From assembly GCA_029945375.1 (NCBI GenBank), contig CM057058.1, positions 3,410,001 to 3,474,000 on the forward strand: 64,000 nt of DNA, given 5' to 3'. Positions within the stretch are counted from its first letter, which is position 1, and the number at the start of each line of letters is the position of its first letter. Position numbers and translations under genes: made by a program. This document shows positions 1 through 9,936 of this stretch, in pieces. The DNA comes from Agaricus subrufescens. Its lineage: Eukaryota; Basidiomycota; Agaricomycetes; Agaricales; Agaricaceae. The notes beneath the pieces are model-generated. The model had not been told where the DNA came from and did no database searches. It worked only from the letters and a program-made list of their open reading frames with translations.

Positions 1-1514
1 TCATTGACGTCGACATCGAATGCTGCACCAAAATTGCGTACGCTGCCTGCAGTGGAGAGTTTGAGAGAGTGTGCCGATTGTGCCTGGTTAGGGTGAGGAG
101 GAAGAGTTGACGCTCTTGTCGTTGAGATAACACCCTCCGCTTCATAAGATGGGAAATCGGGTATTGGAATATCGAGGGCTGCTCGGAGCTCGGTGAAATA
201 CTCTAAATCCAGTCGTTTTGTCCGCAACAATTTGGGCATTTGACTATGGACCCAGCGCATGAGTTCCAGGTCCTTGTAACGGTTTGCAAGACCGGCTACG
301 GATAGAACCATTTCATGGTTTACGGTAAGGCGTGGGGCCTTGATTTCTGTTAGCGGTTTCTCTTCTTCTATCTGGGAGAAAAGGTTGAAAAAGATTTGTC
401 TGTCTAGCCTGATTGCTTGAACTAAATAATGTCTGGCCAAAATGGAATGACTTGCGCGACTAATATGGCGGAGAAGCATAGAATATGTGGTTGTATTAGG
501 CGAAGCGTATGGGATGGTGGGATTAGGCGAGGGGGGAACGTTTACGGGGACTCCAAAATCGTCTTCGTCGTCGAAGGAGGAGAAGAAATGTTGTTTGGCT
601 TGGGGAAGGGGTTGTGTTAGAACCTCGAAGGCTTGGACGAGCCTGGAGATATCCCCAAAACGACCAAGGGTGTCGATGACGGTGTTGAGCGCTTGTGTCG
701 TGAATGGTTGTACGGGTTTCGTCGGGTTTTCGAGAAGCTCTAGAGGTAAACAGTCCGGGTTGTCCAGGTCGATACCATAGGTCCACTTGACTAGTCTATC
801 GAAACTCTCCTTGTCGATGCTCTCTTTGAATATGCGGAGGGCGAGGTCAAGGTTGGCAGATGTGAAGGGGACATCGTATTTACGCATGTCGGACATGAGA
901 TCGTCGAGGGTTTTGCGGGTCTGTTCGACGAGGCTGTCGCGGAAGGCCTTGACAGTGGGGAGGGTGAGTCGGTGGGCGATTGCTTGAAGACAAAGGCCAA
1001 AGGTCTTGGCTTGAGGAACGAGGCCAAGGTGGATGATTTCCTGGTAGACCTGGTAAGCGCCAAGGTGGTAGCCCACAGAAGCAAAGTGTTCAAGAATGAA
1101 ATGGTAGTCGTCTAGGGAGGGGGTACACCCTATGGCGCGTATATTGCTGATCACCGCTTGAAACCGGCCCTCGTGGAGGTGACGGTGCCCCAGGCGTTTG
1201 CCGAGGACAAGGCGTTTTGCATCGGCAAGCCGAAGGCTGTGGGGCGGGGGGGAACATTGGCGCAGGACTTGCTGGTGGAGGTCGAGGGGGAGAGCGTCGT
1301 AGCTGAAGTAGTTGAGGAGGTTAGTGTAGTGGGCCCAGATGCGGGAGGGGGTGCTTCCGTGGAGGAGGGCGCTGCGGAGATCGTGGATGCGGGCAGCCTG
1401 GAGGGGGTCTAGGGCGGGGAACGAGGCGGTCGACGACGCGCGGGCGGCGAGGCGGGGCAGCACGCGCACGCGCAGAAACCGCATGAGGCCCGCGAGCGAA
1501 AAAACCGTGCACAT
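1..1514 (-). CDS. Mitochondrial pentatricopeptide-repeat (PPR) protein, 3' part outside window
   Basis: One uninterrupted minus-strand frame runs from the ATG at 1514 to the window edge, about 504 codons without a stop. The N-terminus is rich in Arg, Leu and Ala with no acidic residue for its first 30 residues (MCTVFSLAGLMRFLRVRVLP), a good mitochondrial presequence. Around 1120-1020 a helix-turn-helix stretch with the Tyr..Gly..Ala..Val.Glu..Gly..Pro spacing of a PPR motif is seen, and further helical pairs follow. PPR proteins bind organellar RNA and help its processing or translation; that role here is inferred from the family. A perfect AAG|GTAAGT donor at 1606 with an acceptor at 1563 lies just upstream and is in frame with an open exon up to 1756, so either a 5'-UTR intron or a longer N-terminus is possible. 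I prefer 1514 because of the presequence. The stop is not in the window. Confidence 0.75.
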   Translation of the reverse strand, partial: MCTVFSLAGLMRFLRVRVLPRLAARASSTASFPALDPLQAARIHDLRSALLHGSTPSRIWAHYTNLLNYFSYDALPLDLHQQVLRQCSPPPHSLRLADAKRLVLGKRLGHRHLHEGRFQAVISNIRAIGCTPSLDDYHFILEHFASVGYHLGAYQVYQEIIHLGLVPQAKTFGLCLQAIAHRLTLPTVKAFRDSLVEQTRKTLDDLMSDMRKYDVPFTSANLDLALRIFKESIDKESFDRLVKWTYGIDLDNPDCLPLELLENPTKPVQPFTTQALNTVIDTLGRFGDISRLVQAFEVLTQPLPQAKQHFFSSFDDEDDFGVPVNVPPSPNPTIPYASPNTTTYSMLLRHISRASHSILARHYLVQAIRLDRQIFFNLFSQIEEEKPLTEIKAPRLTVNHEMVLSVAGLANRYKDLELMRWVHSQMPKLLRTKRLDLEYFTELRAALDIPIPDFPSYEAEGVISTTRASTLPPHPNQAQSAHSLKLSTAGSVRNFGAAFDVDVN

Positions 1515-1876
1515 GATGCCCGCCGCCCACGTGCCGCCGCCGTGGTCCGTGCGCACGTGCGTCTGTATAAAACACGCCTGCGGCCACTGGGGCACCTCAT
1601 ACTTACCTTGATGGCACAGGCCCCTTCATGGCTCCGGGTTTGTGGGCTGTGGAGGCCCTCCATAGCACGGCGACCTTGTCCGCAGGGGGACTCTGCGGTT
1701 TGTATGGGCTTCGGCCCATGCACCGTCCCAATATTTTCCTGTCCTGCTTCGGCCACTCTGGCTGGGCAGGCTCTTTTTTTATGCTGGTCCGCCGTCCTAA
1801 CCCTAACCCCAGCGTACTAAGTAATAAGTAAAATAAATTGATAATAATAATAACAAGTTGTTGTGTTCTGCACCCA
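1515..1876. promoter_or_regulatory. Divergent intergenic region between the PPR gene and the Pro/Ser-rich gene
   Basis: The 362 bp between the two divergent start codons hold the probable 44-nt 5' intron of the PPR gene (1563-1606) and an A/T-rich stretch at 1825-1860 just before the plus-strand start. No clear operator is visible. The segment must contain both promoters. Confidence 0.4.
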
Positions 1877-3124
1877 ATGTCGTCGCCCAGCAAACCGTCC
1901 CGAGGCCGTCCCAGCCGCTCCCGCAACGGGCCCAGGAGCAAGACCACCCGCGATCCGGCTCTCCCCCAGAAACCCGCCCCCACCGTGTCCACGGACAGGC
2001 CTCCGAGGAGCTCGACCACCCACACCGCCCAATCCAGCCCCGTCAGCGAGTCTCCCGCGTCCCCGACGTCCTCTCGCTCCTCGAATCGTCGCAGGCGTTC
2101 CGGCGCTGGGAGGGGCAACAATGTCCCCAAGATCAACCCGCCTCTACCAGACAACAACATCCGCCGTCCAGAGCGCTCCCGCTTTGGTGCTGCCCCTCAT
2201 ACCGCCAACGTCAAGGACCGGCCCCCTCATCTTGCCCAGAAGGCCCCTCCCACACCCACAAACCCTGCCAGTATCAGCAAAGACATCGATGCACTGGTCG
2301 AGAGAGTTCGTGCAGTGGCAATGGCAGACCATCGTCCTTCAACCCCCGGAAGTCACATCGACTGGGCCGGCGATGATGACGACAGCTTACCAGACCTCAA
2401 CGATTGGGGCATTCCTTCCTTACCCGACCCGACGGCCCACACTATTTCCCCCATCATCGTCGACGGGCTTAGACATCTGCCAGAGCTTAGTTCTGGGCTC
2501 GCAGCAGCAACCGACAAGTCCGTCAAGAGCAGCCCCCTCGTGCACGAGATTCAACTAGAGCCACCCATCCAAAAACCCGCGACCCGCCCCTCTTCCCCAC
2601 CAAAACCTCAGACCCCACCTCAAGTACATGTTGTCAGCGAGAATCATGAGCCTATAGCCTCTCCTTCCCTCGATAAACAAGGCAATGTCGACTCTCCTCC
2701 CCTCGATGAAACAACGAGAGAGGCCGGCTATCATGACACAGCCGACCCTGTATCTATAGAAGAGAAGCCGAGGCCTGAACGAGGTGGTCTGGCTGCATCT
2801 ATTCATGCTCCTCAAAACGCCCCCAACTCCAATCCTACACCCGGTGGTCGGTTCCCCAGGTATCAGCAGCCTCATCATATGCGTGCCCAGACCATTGGCC
2901 GGCCCTTTCCTCGCCTCAACCAAAATAACAACAATCCCTCCCGCTCACCTCGTCTGAACCAAGGCGGATCTCCTAAACAACATATGCGCAATTACTCCTC
3001 TCCTCCCACTACTAATCGACATCAACACACACGTCCGGTACTGACCGGGGACGCTCTTTCTCGTTTGGTCAAGGCCGTCGGTGGCACCACAGTACCCTCG
3101 GCAAAACCAACGCCCCTTACATAA
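1877..3124 (+). CDS. Uncharacterised Pro/Ser/Arg-rich, probably disordered protein
   Basis: A single intronless frame of 415 codons. The ATG at 1877 has a good context (CCAATG) and is preferred to the in-frame ATG at 1838, which would add a short hydrophobic run. Most of the protein is low-complexity Pro, Ser, Thr and Arg with a basic N-terminus. One conserved-looking island lies near residues 142-185: a short helix with DIDALVERVRAVAM followed by an acidic SHIDWAGDDDDSLPDLNDWG stretch, which resembles a short linear binding motif rather than a fold. The C-terminal part is basic with Arg-Gly-Gly and Asn-rich segments, which could suggest RNA binding. I do not recognise a family. Its 3' end faces Mdm10, with 130 bp between the two stop codons. 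Confidence 0.7.
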   Translation: MSSPSKPSRGRPSRSRNGPRSKTTRDPALPQKPAPTVSTDRPPRSSTTHTAQSSPVSESPASPTSSRSSNRRRRSGAGRGNNVPKINPPLPDNNIRRPERSRFGAAPHTANVKDRPPHLAQKAPPTPTNPASISKDIDALVERVRAVAMADHRPSTPGSHIDWAGDDDDSLPDLNDWGIPSLPDPTAHTISPIIVDGLRHLPELSSGLAAATDKSVKSSPLVHEIQLEPPIQKPATRPSSPPKPQTPPQVHVVSENHEPIASPSLDKQGNVDSPPLDETTREAGYHDTADPVSIEEKPRPERGGLAASIHAPQNAPNSNPTPGGRFPRYQQPHHMRAQTIGRPFPRLNQNNNNPSRSPRLNQGGSPKQHMRNYSSPPTTNRHQHTRPVLTGDALSRLVKAVGGTTVPSAKPTPLT

Positions 3125-3254
3125 TTCCCTTGCTATTGACCGGTGCCAACTCTTGCTCATACCCAATCTTTATTCTCTTGCTTGTTCACATAGCCTTAGC
3201 TTTGATCTATCTGACGGATGTATTTATGGACTTCACTCTTGTGTATATTTCTCC

Positions 3255-4764
3255 CTACTCTGAGCTGAAATAAGATAGTTCGAGGCCTATGGCCTTGATT
3301 GGTTTTGCTCTACTCGAAAGATCTGAGACCAGGCCCAGGCTTACGAGCATGTTTCGTATACGACCCTCCCACAAAAGGGAGACATCCTATTAGAGGTGTG
3401 TTATGTCCGATCAACGTTGTCAAAAATAATGATTCCTTACATTGTTTGTGGACATTTTTGCCTTTAACACGCCGTGAACCTCTTGTTGAATATCAGGACC
3501 AGGGGTAGTCGATGGTTCATCAGACGTTTCCTCATCAAGAGGAGGTCTCCGCCGGAGCCAGTATTCAGCACCCATCGTCCACTCGCTTTCAAAGCTATAC
3601 ACATTGAAATCGAATCGTGTCGAGAAGGCAAGATCTCGTGACGTTCTTGCGGTATAGGCAGCCGATACATGCCCTAACATTGGGTTGAAGAGACAGGTTG
3701 CCGTAGTCGGAGGTTGATAAGTTGTTAGAGGAATATGTGAAGGTGAGGTTGATGAAGATGGCGAGGGCAGTTGTGCAGATGGCGGAGTTGCATCGGGAAG
3801 GGTTGTGAATCGTACTCCAGTTGAGACTAGGAAATAGATGTGAATGTAGTATAAACCCTATGAGGATGATCGACTCACCTCCTGCGCTTTTCTCCTTTGC
3901 ACTGAAATACATCTCAGCTCCGACAGACACACGCCCCCTAAGGCCACCTCCAACCGCTTCCTCTGCGTCAACACGTTTGATTTTAACCTGAGATTGTGCT
4001 TCTTCGGTAGATTCGGGGGGTATCCCGAGCCTACCAAAGTTGTATAGAAAACGAACTCCCCACATGCTATCTTCGGCGCTGTAGTTGTATTCTGTACAGC
4101 ACTTGCCTACGTCGTGTTGTAGATTGACCATGATGTTGTTCACATTGGTGTTACGTCCCCTCAATTCTGTGGATACATTTGATGGAGGGTCAGATATGGC
4201 TGCCACCATTGCCTGGAGCGTCGGTGAGAGGCGCGTCGAGTAGAGTGCATCGAGTCTAGCGGTAGGCAAGTAGAAACGCCCATACATGAGATAATCTGAA
4301 GGACGGCCAATGTTAAAAATAGCTGTAGGTATTAAGGAACACCCACCTCTTTGGTCGACGCGCTCGCCAGCGTGCCAGACCTCTTCCTTGGTTTCCGGCC
4401 TGCGGGGCTGGTCATAGACCCTGAAGCGTTCGATCATCTCTTTGAAAGGCACCGTTCGGGAGGTCATGACATTAAGGTCGCAAGAGGTAAAGATATATCC
4501 AACAGATCCGTTGAGAGATGGCATGGCCGTCATTGAATACGTCGTCTTGAAGAGGGGGTTGGGGGATTTGGATATCGAAAAATGGAGTCCCCTGGGGACG
4601 GTGAAGTCAAGAATGGCTGGACAGGTTCAGGCAGGGGTTTTGCCTGGGAAGTGGGAGATGGACCCACCATTTGAAGAGCGGGTGAGGTTTGCGTAGAGAT
4701 TGTCCTCGTTCCAGCCAGTGGCCTTGTAGTAAGTCCGGAGAACATACGAGGCAAAGGGATGCAT
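3255..4764 (-). CDS. MDM10: Mdm10, ERMES / SAM complex beta-barrel of the mitochondrial outer membrane
   Basis: Five exons on the minus strand (4764-4668, 4616-4347, 4295-3879, 3826-3441, 3386-3255) join in frame to 433 residues. The four introns are 51, 51, 52 and 54 nt, all GT..AG. The protein opens with [20 protein letters not shown] and carries the blocks typical of Mdm10: [20 protein letters not shown] near residue 30, [35 protein letters not shown] and [18 protein letters not shown]. It ends SYFSSE. Mdm10 is a 19-strand-type barrel that anchors the ER-mitochondria encounter structure (with Mmm1, Mdm12 and Mdm34) and assists Tom40 assembly with the SAM complex; this is family knowledge. 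Length is normal for a fungal Mdm10 and no break is seen. The start ATG is only about 20 bp from the presumed stop of the next minus-strand gene. Confidence 0.93.
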
Positions 4765-4784
4765 CGCTGTCACGCGTCACATTT

Positions 4785-5560
4785 CTATGTACTCGACCAG
4801 TACTCGACACTCATACGCTCGTCCCCTTTCCAGGTCGACATCCTCTTCTGCGTCTGCTTCTCTCCGTCTTCCACCTCTTCAAACTCAACGATCAGATCAA
4901 ACAGGTCCCGCTTCACCCCTTCCAACTGGCCATGAGACGTGGTCTCGAAACACGCTATAGGAATAGGGCTTTGGTGGTCGTTACGTTTCCCAAAGTTTGA
5001 CTGAGGAAATCAAACGGACTTACGCGCGACGTGCGGTGACACGGTTGATAGACTGCCATAGACGGTTCATTATTGAGATGAACGACAGTGCAGGAGGGTC
5101 CTGAGTGGGGTATCAACTTTGTACATTCAAATGAAAGATAAGAGAACTTACATAGTTCACGTCTGTGAACAAAATAGAAATATCATCTAATACTATCAAT
5201 GATAAGTCTTCTGTTGGTGACACTGTGAGGCTGCCCCACAGGTAAGTCAGCTCCGACGCGAATTGGGTACCATCGAGTGTGGAAATGAGAAGACAGAGGT
5301 GGGCAGGTGAAGGCGGGTAGCTGATGAAAAGCCCTTGAGATCCTCCTATGGAGACTATTCCAAACAATCTGACATGATGATAATGCGCGACATTGCGGTC
5401 TTCATCCGATTTGTATTCAGAGAGCCTTGTTCGATGGCTGATAACTTTTGCTTGAATTTTGATGGCGAAGGAGAGATCACGAGGACCTGGTGTTTTGGGG
5501 ATTGGAGGACATGACCCACCGCAAGGTGGATGGGCGCCGACGAGTGGCAGGGGCCCTGGA
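4785..5560 (-). CDS. Unrecognised spliced minus-strand gene, structure unresolved
   Basis: Coding-like minus-strand sequence lies between Pkr1 and Mdm10. A frame of about 110 codons is open from about 5540 to 5152 and ends at a clean donor (GTAAGT at 5151) with a CAG acceptor at 5101, a 51-nt intron typical of this genome. A second GTAAGT donor is at 5023, with candidate acceptors at 4955 and 4926. The last open stretch is acidic and charged (FDLIVEFEEVEDGEKQTQKR) and ends with a stop at 4785. An alternative acceptor, TTTTGTTCACAG at about 5163, would change the frame of the middle part. I cannot choose among the models and do not recognise the protein. The gene starts back to back with Pkr1. 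Confidence 0.4.
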
Positions 5561-5660
5561 CGAGAAGGGAGGAAAAGGGCGGAAGGGGCGGGCCCGGCGG
5601 GGGAAACAAGGAGAGCATGCGGTCAACAGCAGTAAATACTCGCTCTCACAACCGCCCACA

Positions 5661-5991
5661 ATGTCCACCCAAGACTCGACAGAACAGACGGGCTTCTTTG
5701 CTACTATTCTGCAACCGGGCTCGTCTCTGAATCCGATATTCCTCAATATTCTCGACGCTGCGTTCACCGCGTTGTTCGTCGTCTTTCTCATACTCGCGTT
5801 TGCAACTGCTGGCAACCTCCATATATTCGCCTTGATGTTTATCGAGCTGGCTCTCTGGGCAAGTGTCAAATGGTGGGTGGGCCTCTGTCTATTCTACAAG
5901 CGTTATATATCACAACACCATCAACAGGTTTGTACACGAACTCAAGGCAAGTAAAGCAGAAGGAAGCGGGGATGAAAAAAAGGATCAGTGA
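5661..5991 (+). CDS. PKR1: Pkr1-like V-ATPase assembly factor
   Basis: Two exons (5661-5872 and 5928-5991) with a 55-nt GT..AG intron give 91 residues. The N-terminal half is polar (MSTQDSTEQTGFFATILQPG). Two hydrophobic segments follow at about residues 25-45 and 50-72 (FTALFVVFLILAFA and NLHIFALMFIELALWASV), then a charged C-tail ending KKDQ, which resembles an ER-retention tail. The pattern matches Pkr1, a small ER membrane protein needed to assemble the Vo sector of the vacuolar proton pump; the role is from the family. The intron splits the Trp codon of VKW. The last 7 bp of the coding sequence overlap the 3' end of Psf3 on the other strand. Confidence 0.85.
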
Positions 5992-6851
5992 CCCTCTTCA
6001 TACCACTTTTTGGTTCTCCTGGCACTTTCTTGGGCTAGTGCAAATACTATGGGGGGTATATCTGAGTTGTGTAGAGGGAGCAAGCTATACCACACATACT
6101 TTCCCTCTCTGTTACATCAAGCCCTTCACGGAACACTTGGGCAACGTCGTTTACTTTATGTCCGCTTCCCGAGGTGGAGCCTAATGTTGCAAAATGGTGC
6201 GCCTGATCTACGATCTCGAGCAGGCGGAGACGAAATGCCTAGGCATATGAGAAACTGATTGTACGTCGCTTCGGGGAGAGCAGACGCACGGATGAGAGAG
6301 TCTGGGAGAGACCTGCCGCCTTTTCATCGTCCATTCTACGTCGCCGCTGAGGTTAATGAACGTCGTTGTCGAGGAAATACGCTCACATGTCCATGATAGT
6401 TTTTCCAAACCCATACCATGTGCCGCCAGCGCCGACTAGATTTGACAAACGCACACTACATGCATCCGCTTGGAGGGCATTGCGGACCCTCTGATTGAAT
6501 GGTAGAGGAATGTTGAACTCAGCCCATTGGCTGCAAACCAAATTGAGATCGTTGCACGACAGACGAGTGAGAGAACAAACGAGTATAGGACAGTGTATGC
6601 TAGCCAGATGGGAAGTTGGACCTTTTGTGATTCTGCGATCTTCGGGGCAGTGTCAGCAAGAGGAGGGGTGCGGCGGACAGGGACATGCATCGCGTTCGGA
6701 CCCGCCGCCAAGGTGGCCCATGTCTGGGATTTTATGATTGAAGGTGCATTGTATTTTCTGGAGACAAAACAGTCGGCAATAGTTATCCTGGCAGAAAGCA
6801 CCGGACAAATACCTGGTTTTCTGCGAGAATGGCGTCGACGGAGAAATACAT
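5985..6851 (-). CDS. PSF3: GINS complex subunit Psf3
   Basis: Seven exons on the minus strand (6851-6813, 6757-6689, 6639-6581, 6530-6387, 6335-6290, 6238-6100, 6046-5985) give 185 residues. It starts MYFSVDAILAENQ and contains the Psf3 blocks CTFNHKIPDMGHLGG, LPIWLAY, FNIPLPFNQRVRNALQADA and a C-terminal helix ALAQESARRTKKWYEEGH. GINS (Sld5, Psf1, Psf2, Psf3) joins Cdc45 and Mcm2-7 to form the replicative helicase; this is known for the family. Introns are 49-55 nt. Intron 2 (6688-6640) has a GC donor (GAT|GCATGT) and a CTGAC branch-like site; only this splice keeps the frame and the conserved ERD-I junction. The coding end overlaps that of Pkr1 by 7 bp, and the start is 30 bp from the next divergent start. 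Confidence 0.92.
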
Positions 6852-6881
6852 ACGAGGTTGATTACGTCAGCCACCCTCCTT
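6852..6881. promoter_or_regulatory. 30-bp gap between two divergent start codons
   Basis: Only 30 bp separate the ATG of Psf3 (6851, minus) from the ATG of the small mitochondrial protein (6882, plus). Core promoter and 5' UTR of each gene must therefore overlap the other coding region, or one of the starts lies further in. An alternative plus-strand ATG at 6858 would shorten the gap further. Confidence 0.5.
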
Positions 6882-7363
6882 ATGCTTAGTCTGCTCAGAA
6901 ACGTCTCCCGTCCAAGGAGGGCATTCCACTCGGCCGTCCCCAGGCGCACGGCCCAGCCGCTGGTCGATGCGTTTCGCAAGACGTCGCTCTTCCAGAAGCT
7001 GGCTGACCACCCGGAGGCGCTCGTCGCCCTTGAAGACTTTGCGAAGCTGATGCAAGCCAAGGGTCATTATTCTTTCCGGGCTTACTGTCAGCTGTTTTGT
7101 TCACATGTATTCCAGGTCTCGATTTCTCCTCTGGAAAGCCCCCGTCTACGTTGCAGATGCTCAGGCTAGCGTCAAACTCTGAGTTTCGAGAGAGCGCGAA
7201 GCGTGTCGGTGAGGAGCTGCAAAAGGCAGGGGTCGACATGCAGTCCAAGGTTGGTTCTCTGTCTGTTTCTCGTGATGCATGTCGTGCTCATCGACGGCGG
7301 CAGGAGCTGATGCAGGAGATGACGGAGCTCATGAAGCTCAAAGAGTCGACTACATCCACGTGA
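6882..7363 (+). CDS. Small predicted mitochondrial protein, unknown function
   Basis: Three exons (6882-7062, 7116-7249, 7304-7363) joined in frame give 124 residues; the introns are 53 and 54 nt. The N-terminus MLSLLRNVSRPRRAFHSAVP is Arg-rich with hydroxylated and hydrophobic residues, a strong mitochondrial presequence with a possible cleavage after the RRAF-HS region. The rest is helical: an amphipathic stretch with DAFRKTSLFQKLADHPEAL, a Met/Gln-rich linker, and a C-terminal coiled helix ELMQEMTELMKLKES. There is no membrane segment. I do not recognise the family. The next gene, Tfc1, starts 27 bp after this stop on the same strand. Confidence 0.7.
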
Positions 7364-7390
7364 CCAATATAATATTTGACTTTCATCCCC

Positions 7391-9443
7391 ATGGCTGCTG
7401 AAAGACTCCTGCCTCAATCCCATTTCTACTCGGTCGAATATCCGGGCTACGTTCGCTCCTCTTCAGTGCCTGCTGTAATTCACAATCTCGGTGGCCAGGC
7501 TCGTATCGACAATGTCTTCCGCCGAACCACCCCCAAAGCGGAGGTTCTCCTTGAGCTCTCCCTTCGACCTGATAGCCTCTTCTCTCATCCAGTGCCAGGG
7601 GATGTTGTTGGCACGAACAATTTAGTTCTCAAGCTCACTAAACGGCGGAAGAAATCCAGCTCCGCTCAGAATGAGGTACAAGGCGAATATAAAGCAGAAG
7701 TGGTAGGCGTCATGTCAAGAACGGTCCGGTTCCGTAGTATATACTCTTTGCTTTTCATTCCTTCGACAACCAAATCTCAGTTCCTTTTAGGCATGGCTGA
7801 CTTCCAGTATGAACCTGACCGGGCTGACCCTATCTATGGTCTTCGACAATCAATGCATCACATGAATGGTCAACCACAACGGTTTTTTGCGAGTTCACGC
7901 GCTGACACTAGCCTCCTTGTTATCCAGTCGATAGCATACGTGAATATGTGGTGCCTGTAGAAAGACCTGACTACTCGGGATCGCCGATGTCTTCCAATCT
8001 ACATCCAGATCTCTTGCCAACACACCAGAGCGACTTGAGACTTCTTCCACCTCCCTTATTTAGTAGGCAGGCCATTCCCCAAGCATACAAGTGTGCATTG
8101 TTACTTTTCCAGCCTTGTGCGCCACTGACTGGATACAGCTTCCGGGCAAATACTGCCTCAGTGGTCACCAGCGTCGTCGATGAAGAGACCGGAGAAGAAA
8201 AGAAGCGGATGATTAACAGGATGAGGTGGAAAGGCTATGGACCGGCTGCTATAATGTTCACAGATGCCGAGGTATCACTTATACCCCTGGGTTCTTTCCC
8301 CGTAGGTGATAACCTTTTCTAGGCCCCTCAGGGCCCTCCACCTACTGTTGCCAGTGAACGGACGGCGGTCAATCAGGACTTATTGGCGAAACTGACTGAG
8401 GTTTGTCAACTCGTTCGAATTCAGTGAACAGCACTAACGTCATTTAGCGGTTCGAGAAACGTCCAATATGGACGCGTGCCTCACTCCTGAATCAGTTCTT
8501 GCCCGCTGAGGCTCGTGATGTGCTCAAGTACGGTCTTTTCGACTCAATGGGCCGCTCTTACTGATTGTGGACTGTACACAGCTCGAAGCCTCTTCTACCC
8601 CTGGTTTGTTATGTCTTTCAGGATGGTCCTTGGCGCGACACTCTAGTTAGGTTCCGGTACGATCCCCGCAAAGAACCGGAAGCAAGGTTGTGCGTATACA
8701 TACCTTTTCCGATATCCTGGTTTCAGTATTCATTTGAGGTAGATATCAACGACTGTATTTTCGGAATGCGAACCATCCTATTTCGCGACCATCTGTCGTT
8801 ACTCGACGGCAAGACAGGTCTTCTACTAGTGCTCAAATCCGAAATGCATCGGAGAGGGCCGATCAGGAATATGAAAGAAAGTAGGTTCTGGTATCGCTTT
8901 CGTTCACTTCTCTCATTGCGAGCGAAAGGTCGCACATCTTCGATGGGAAGACAATCACGAAGGAGACGGCAGCATTTCAACTCTGCGATATAAGTGATCC
9001 GATGCTGAAGACTATGATAGAGAATCCTGAAGGCATCCGGGACGTTTGTCATGTATGTGAGCTCATGCACGAGTCCATGTTCACTGATGATATCTATCTT
9101 AGGATCGAGACGGTTGGTACTCAAACCATGCTCTCGAGCGAATCAAAACCGTTCTACGACACAAGTTTTTTACGGGACTAGATGGACGGGTGGCAAATGA
9201 CGAGGAATGTAAGGCCTTGTTGGCAGCGACAGAGGTGCCCGGAAAAACAACTTCAGCCAGCCGAAGTCAAAAATTACGAGCTGGCAAGCACAATATGGCC
9301 AAGGGTGCTCTACGCCCAGAGGATGCCGCAGTGGGTTATTGGATATATGTTGCTAATGTTTCTAACACAGTACTTAGGCTCTACGGCTACGTGCCGCGCT
9401 TAATCGGAATGCTAAGAGCAGATTGTCGGGCATGGATGAATAG
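7391..9443 (+). CDS. TFC1: Transcription factor IIIC subunit 5 (Tfc1 / tau95 / GTF3C5-like)
   Basis: Eleven exons: 7391-7733, 7791-7868, 7928-8090, 8139-8271, 8323-8400, 8448-8527, 8582-8686, 8743-8880, 8929-9052, 9103-9330 and 9378-9443. They join in frame to 511 residues, with ten introns of 47-59 nt. The start MAAERLLPQSHFYSVEYPGY leads into the conserved N-terminal region (FRRTTPKAEVLLELSLRP, and VVGVMSRTVRFR before the first intron). The central block has FRANTASVV and RMRWKGYGP, and then RPIWTRASLLNQFLP and FQDGPWRDTLVRFRYDPR, typical of TFIIIC subunit 5. It pairs with Tfc7 in the tauA lobe of TFIIIC, which recognises the A box of tRNA genes for RNA polymerase III; the role is from the family. 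Donors vary (GTCAAC, GTTTGT, GTTGTG). The C-terminal exon is short and basic. It is convergent with eL29, with 92 bp between stops. Confidence 0.88.
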
Positions 9444-9535
9444 GGGGCTTTCTGTAATGAGAGTAACACATTATGAATGAAACAGTTATGGAATGTACAT
9501 CATATCAGAGTCGAGCCTGTCTCCCCCAAACAAAC

Positions 9536-9936
9536 TCATGATGCAGCGGCCTTTTGTTCCTGGCGGGCCTTGTACTGAGAAATCCATTAGGTATGGGACA
9601 GCCAAGGCAGCGATACGACATCGGAACTTACTGAACCAACAAGGGCAAATCGAGCATTTCGGCGAAACTAGGAATATGTCAGGTCTCAAATCCATTGGCG
9701 TGCGTTAAGTCAGACCTTGGCATCGACCTGAAAAGAACAATCATTAGCAGTCTGCTAAACATACAGGAAAGTGGTCCGTACGCCTTTTAGAGACCTGGTT
9801 CGTTGACTTCGAGGTCTCTTGATACCGTTGCGGTGGGCTTTCGAGATTTGATTGTGATTTGTGTGGCTACAAATTGTCAATAATCGACTCTGCAATGATC
9901 TCACCAAGCGACCTCTTACTTTTTCGACTTGGACAT
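9536..9936 (-). CDS. RPL29: 60S ribosomal protein eL29 (RPL29)
   Basis: Five exons on the minus strand (9936-9920, 9866-9782, 9727-9716, 9667-9632, 9574-9536) encode 62 very basic residues beginning MSKSKNHTNHNQ, then [33 protein letters not shown] and a tail [11 protein letters not shown]. This is the whole of eL29, a short extended protein of the large ribosomal subunit. Introns are 53, 54, 48 and 57 nt. Exon 3 is only 12 nt (VDAK) between two ordinary introns, yet the four residues match the family. Exon 1 is only 17 nt. The gene is the last host gene before the transposon block. Confidence 0.93.

Noticed and set aside
1797..1812. CCTAACCCTAACCCC, telomere-like repeat
   Set aside because: Only two units, inside a gene-rich region; no evidence for a telomere or interstitial array.
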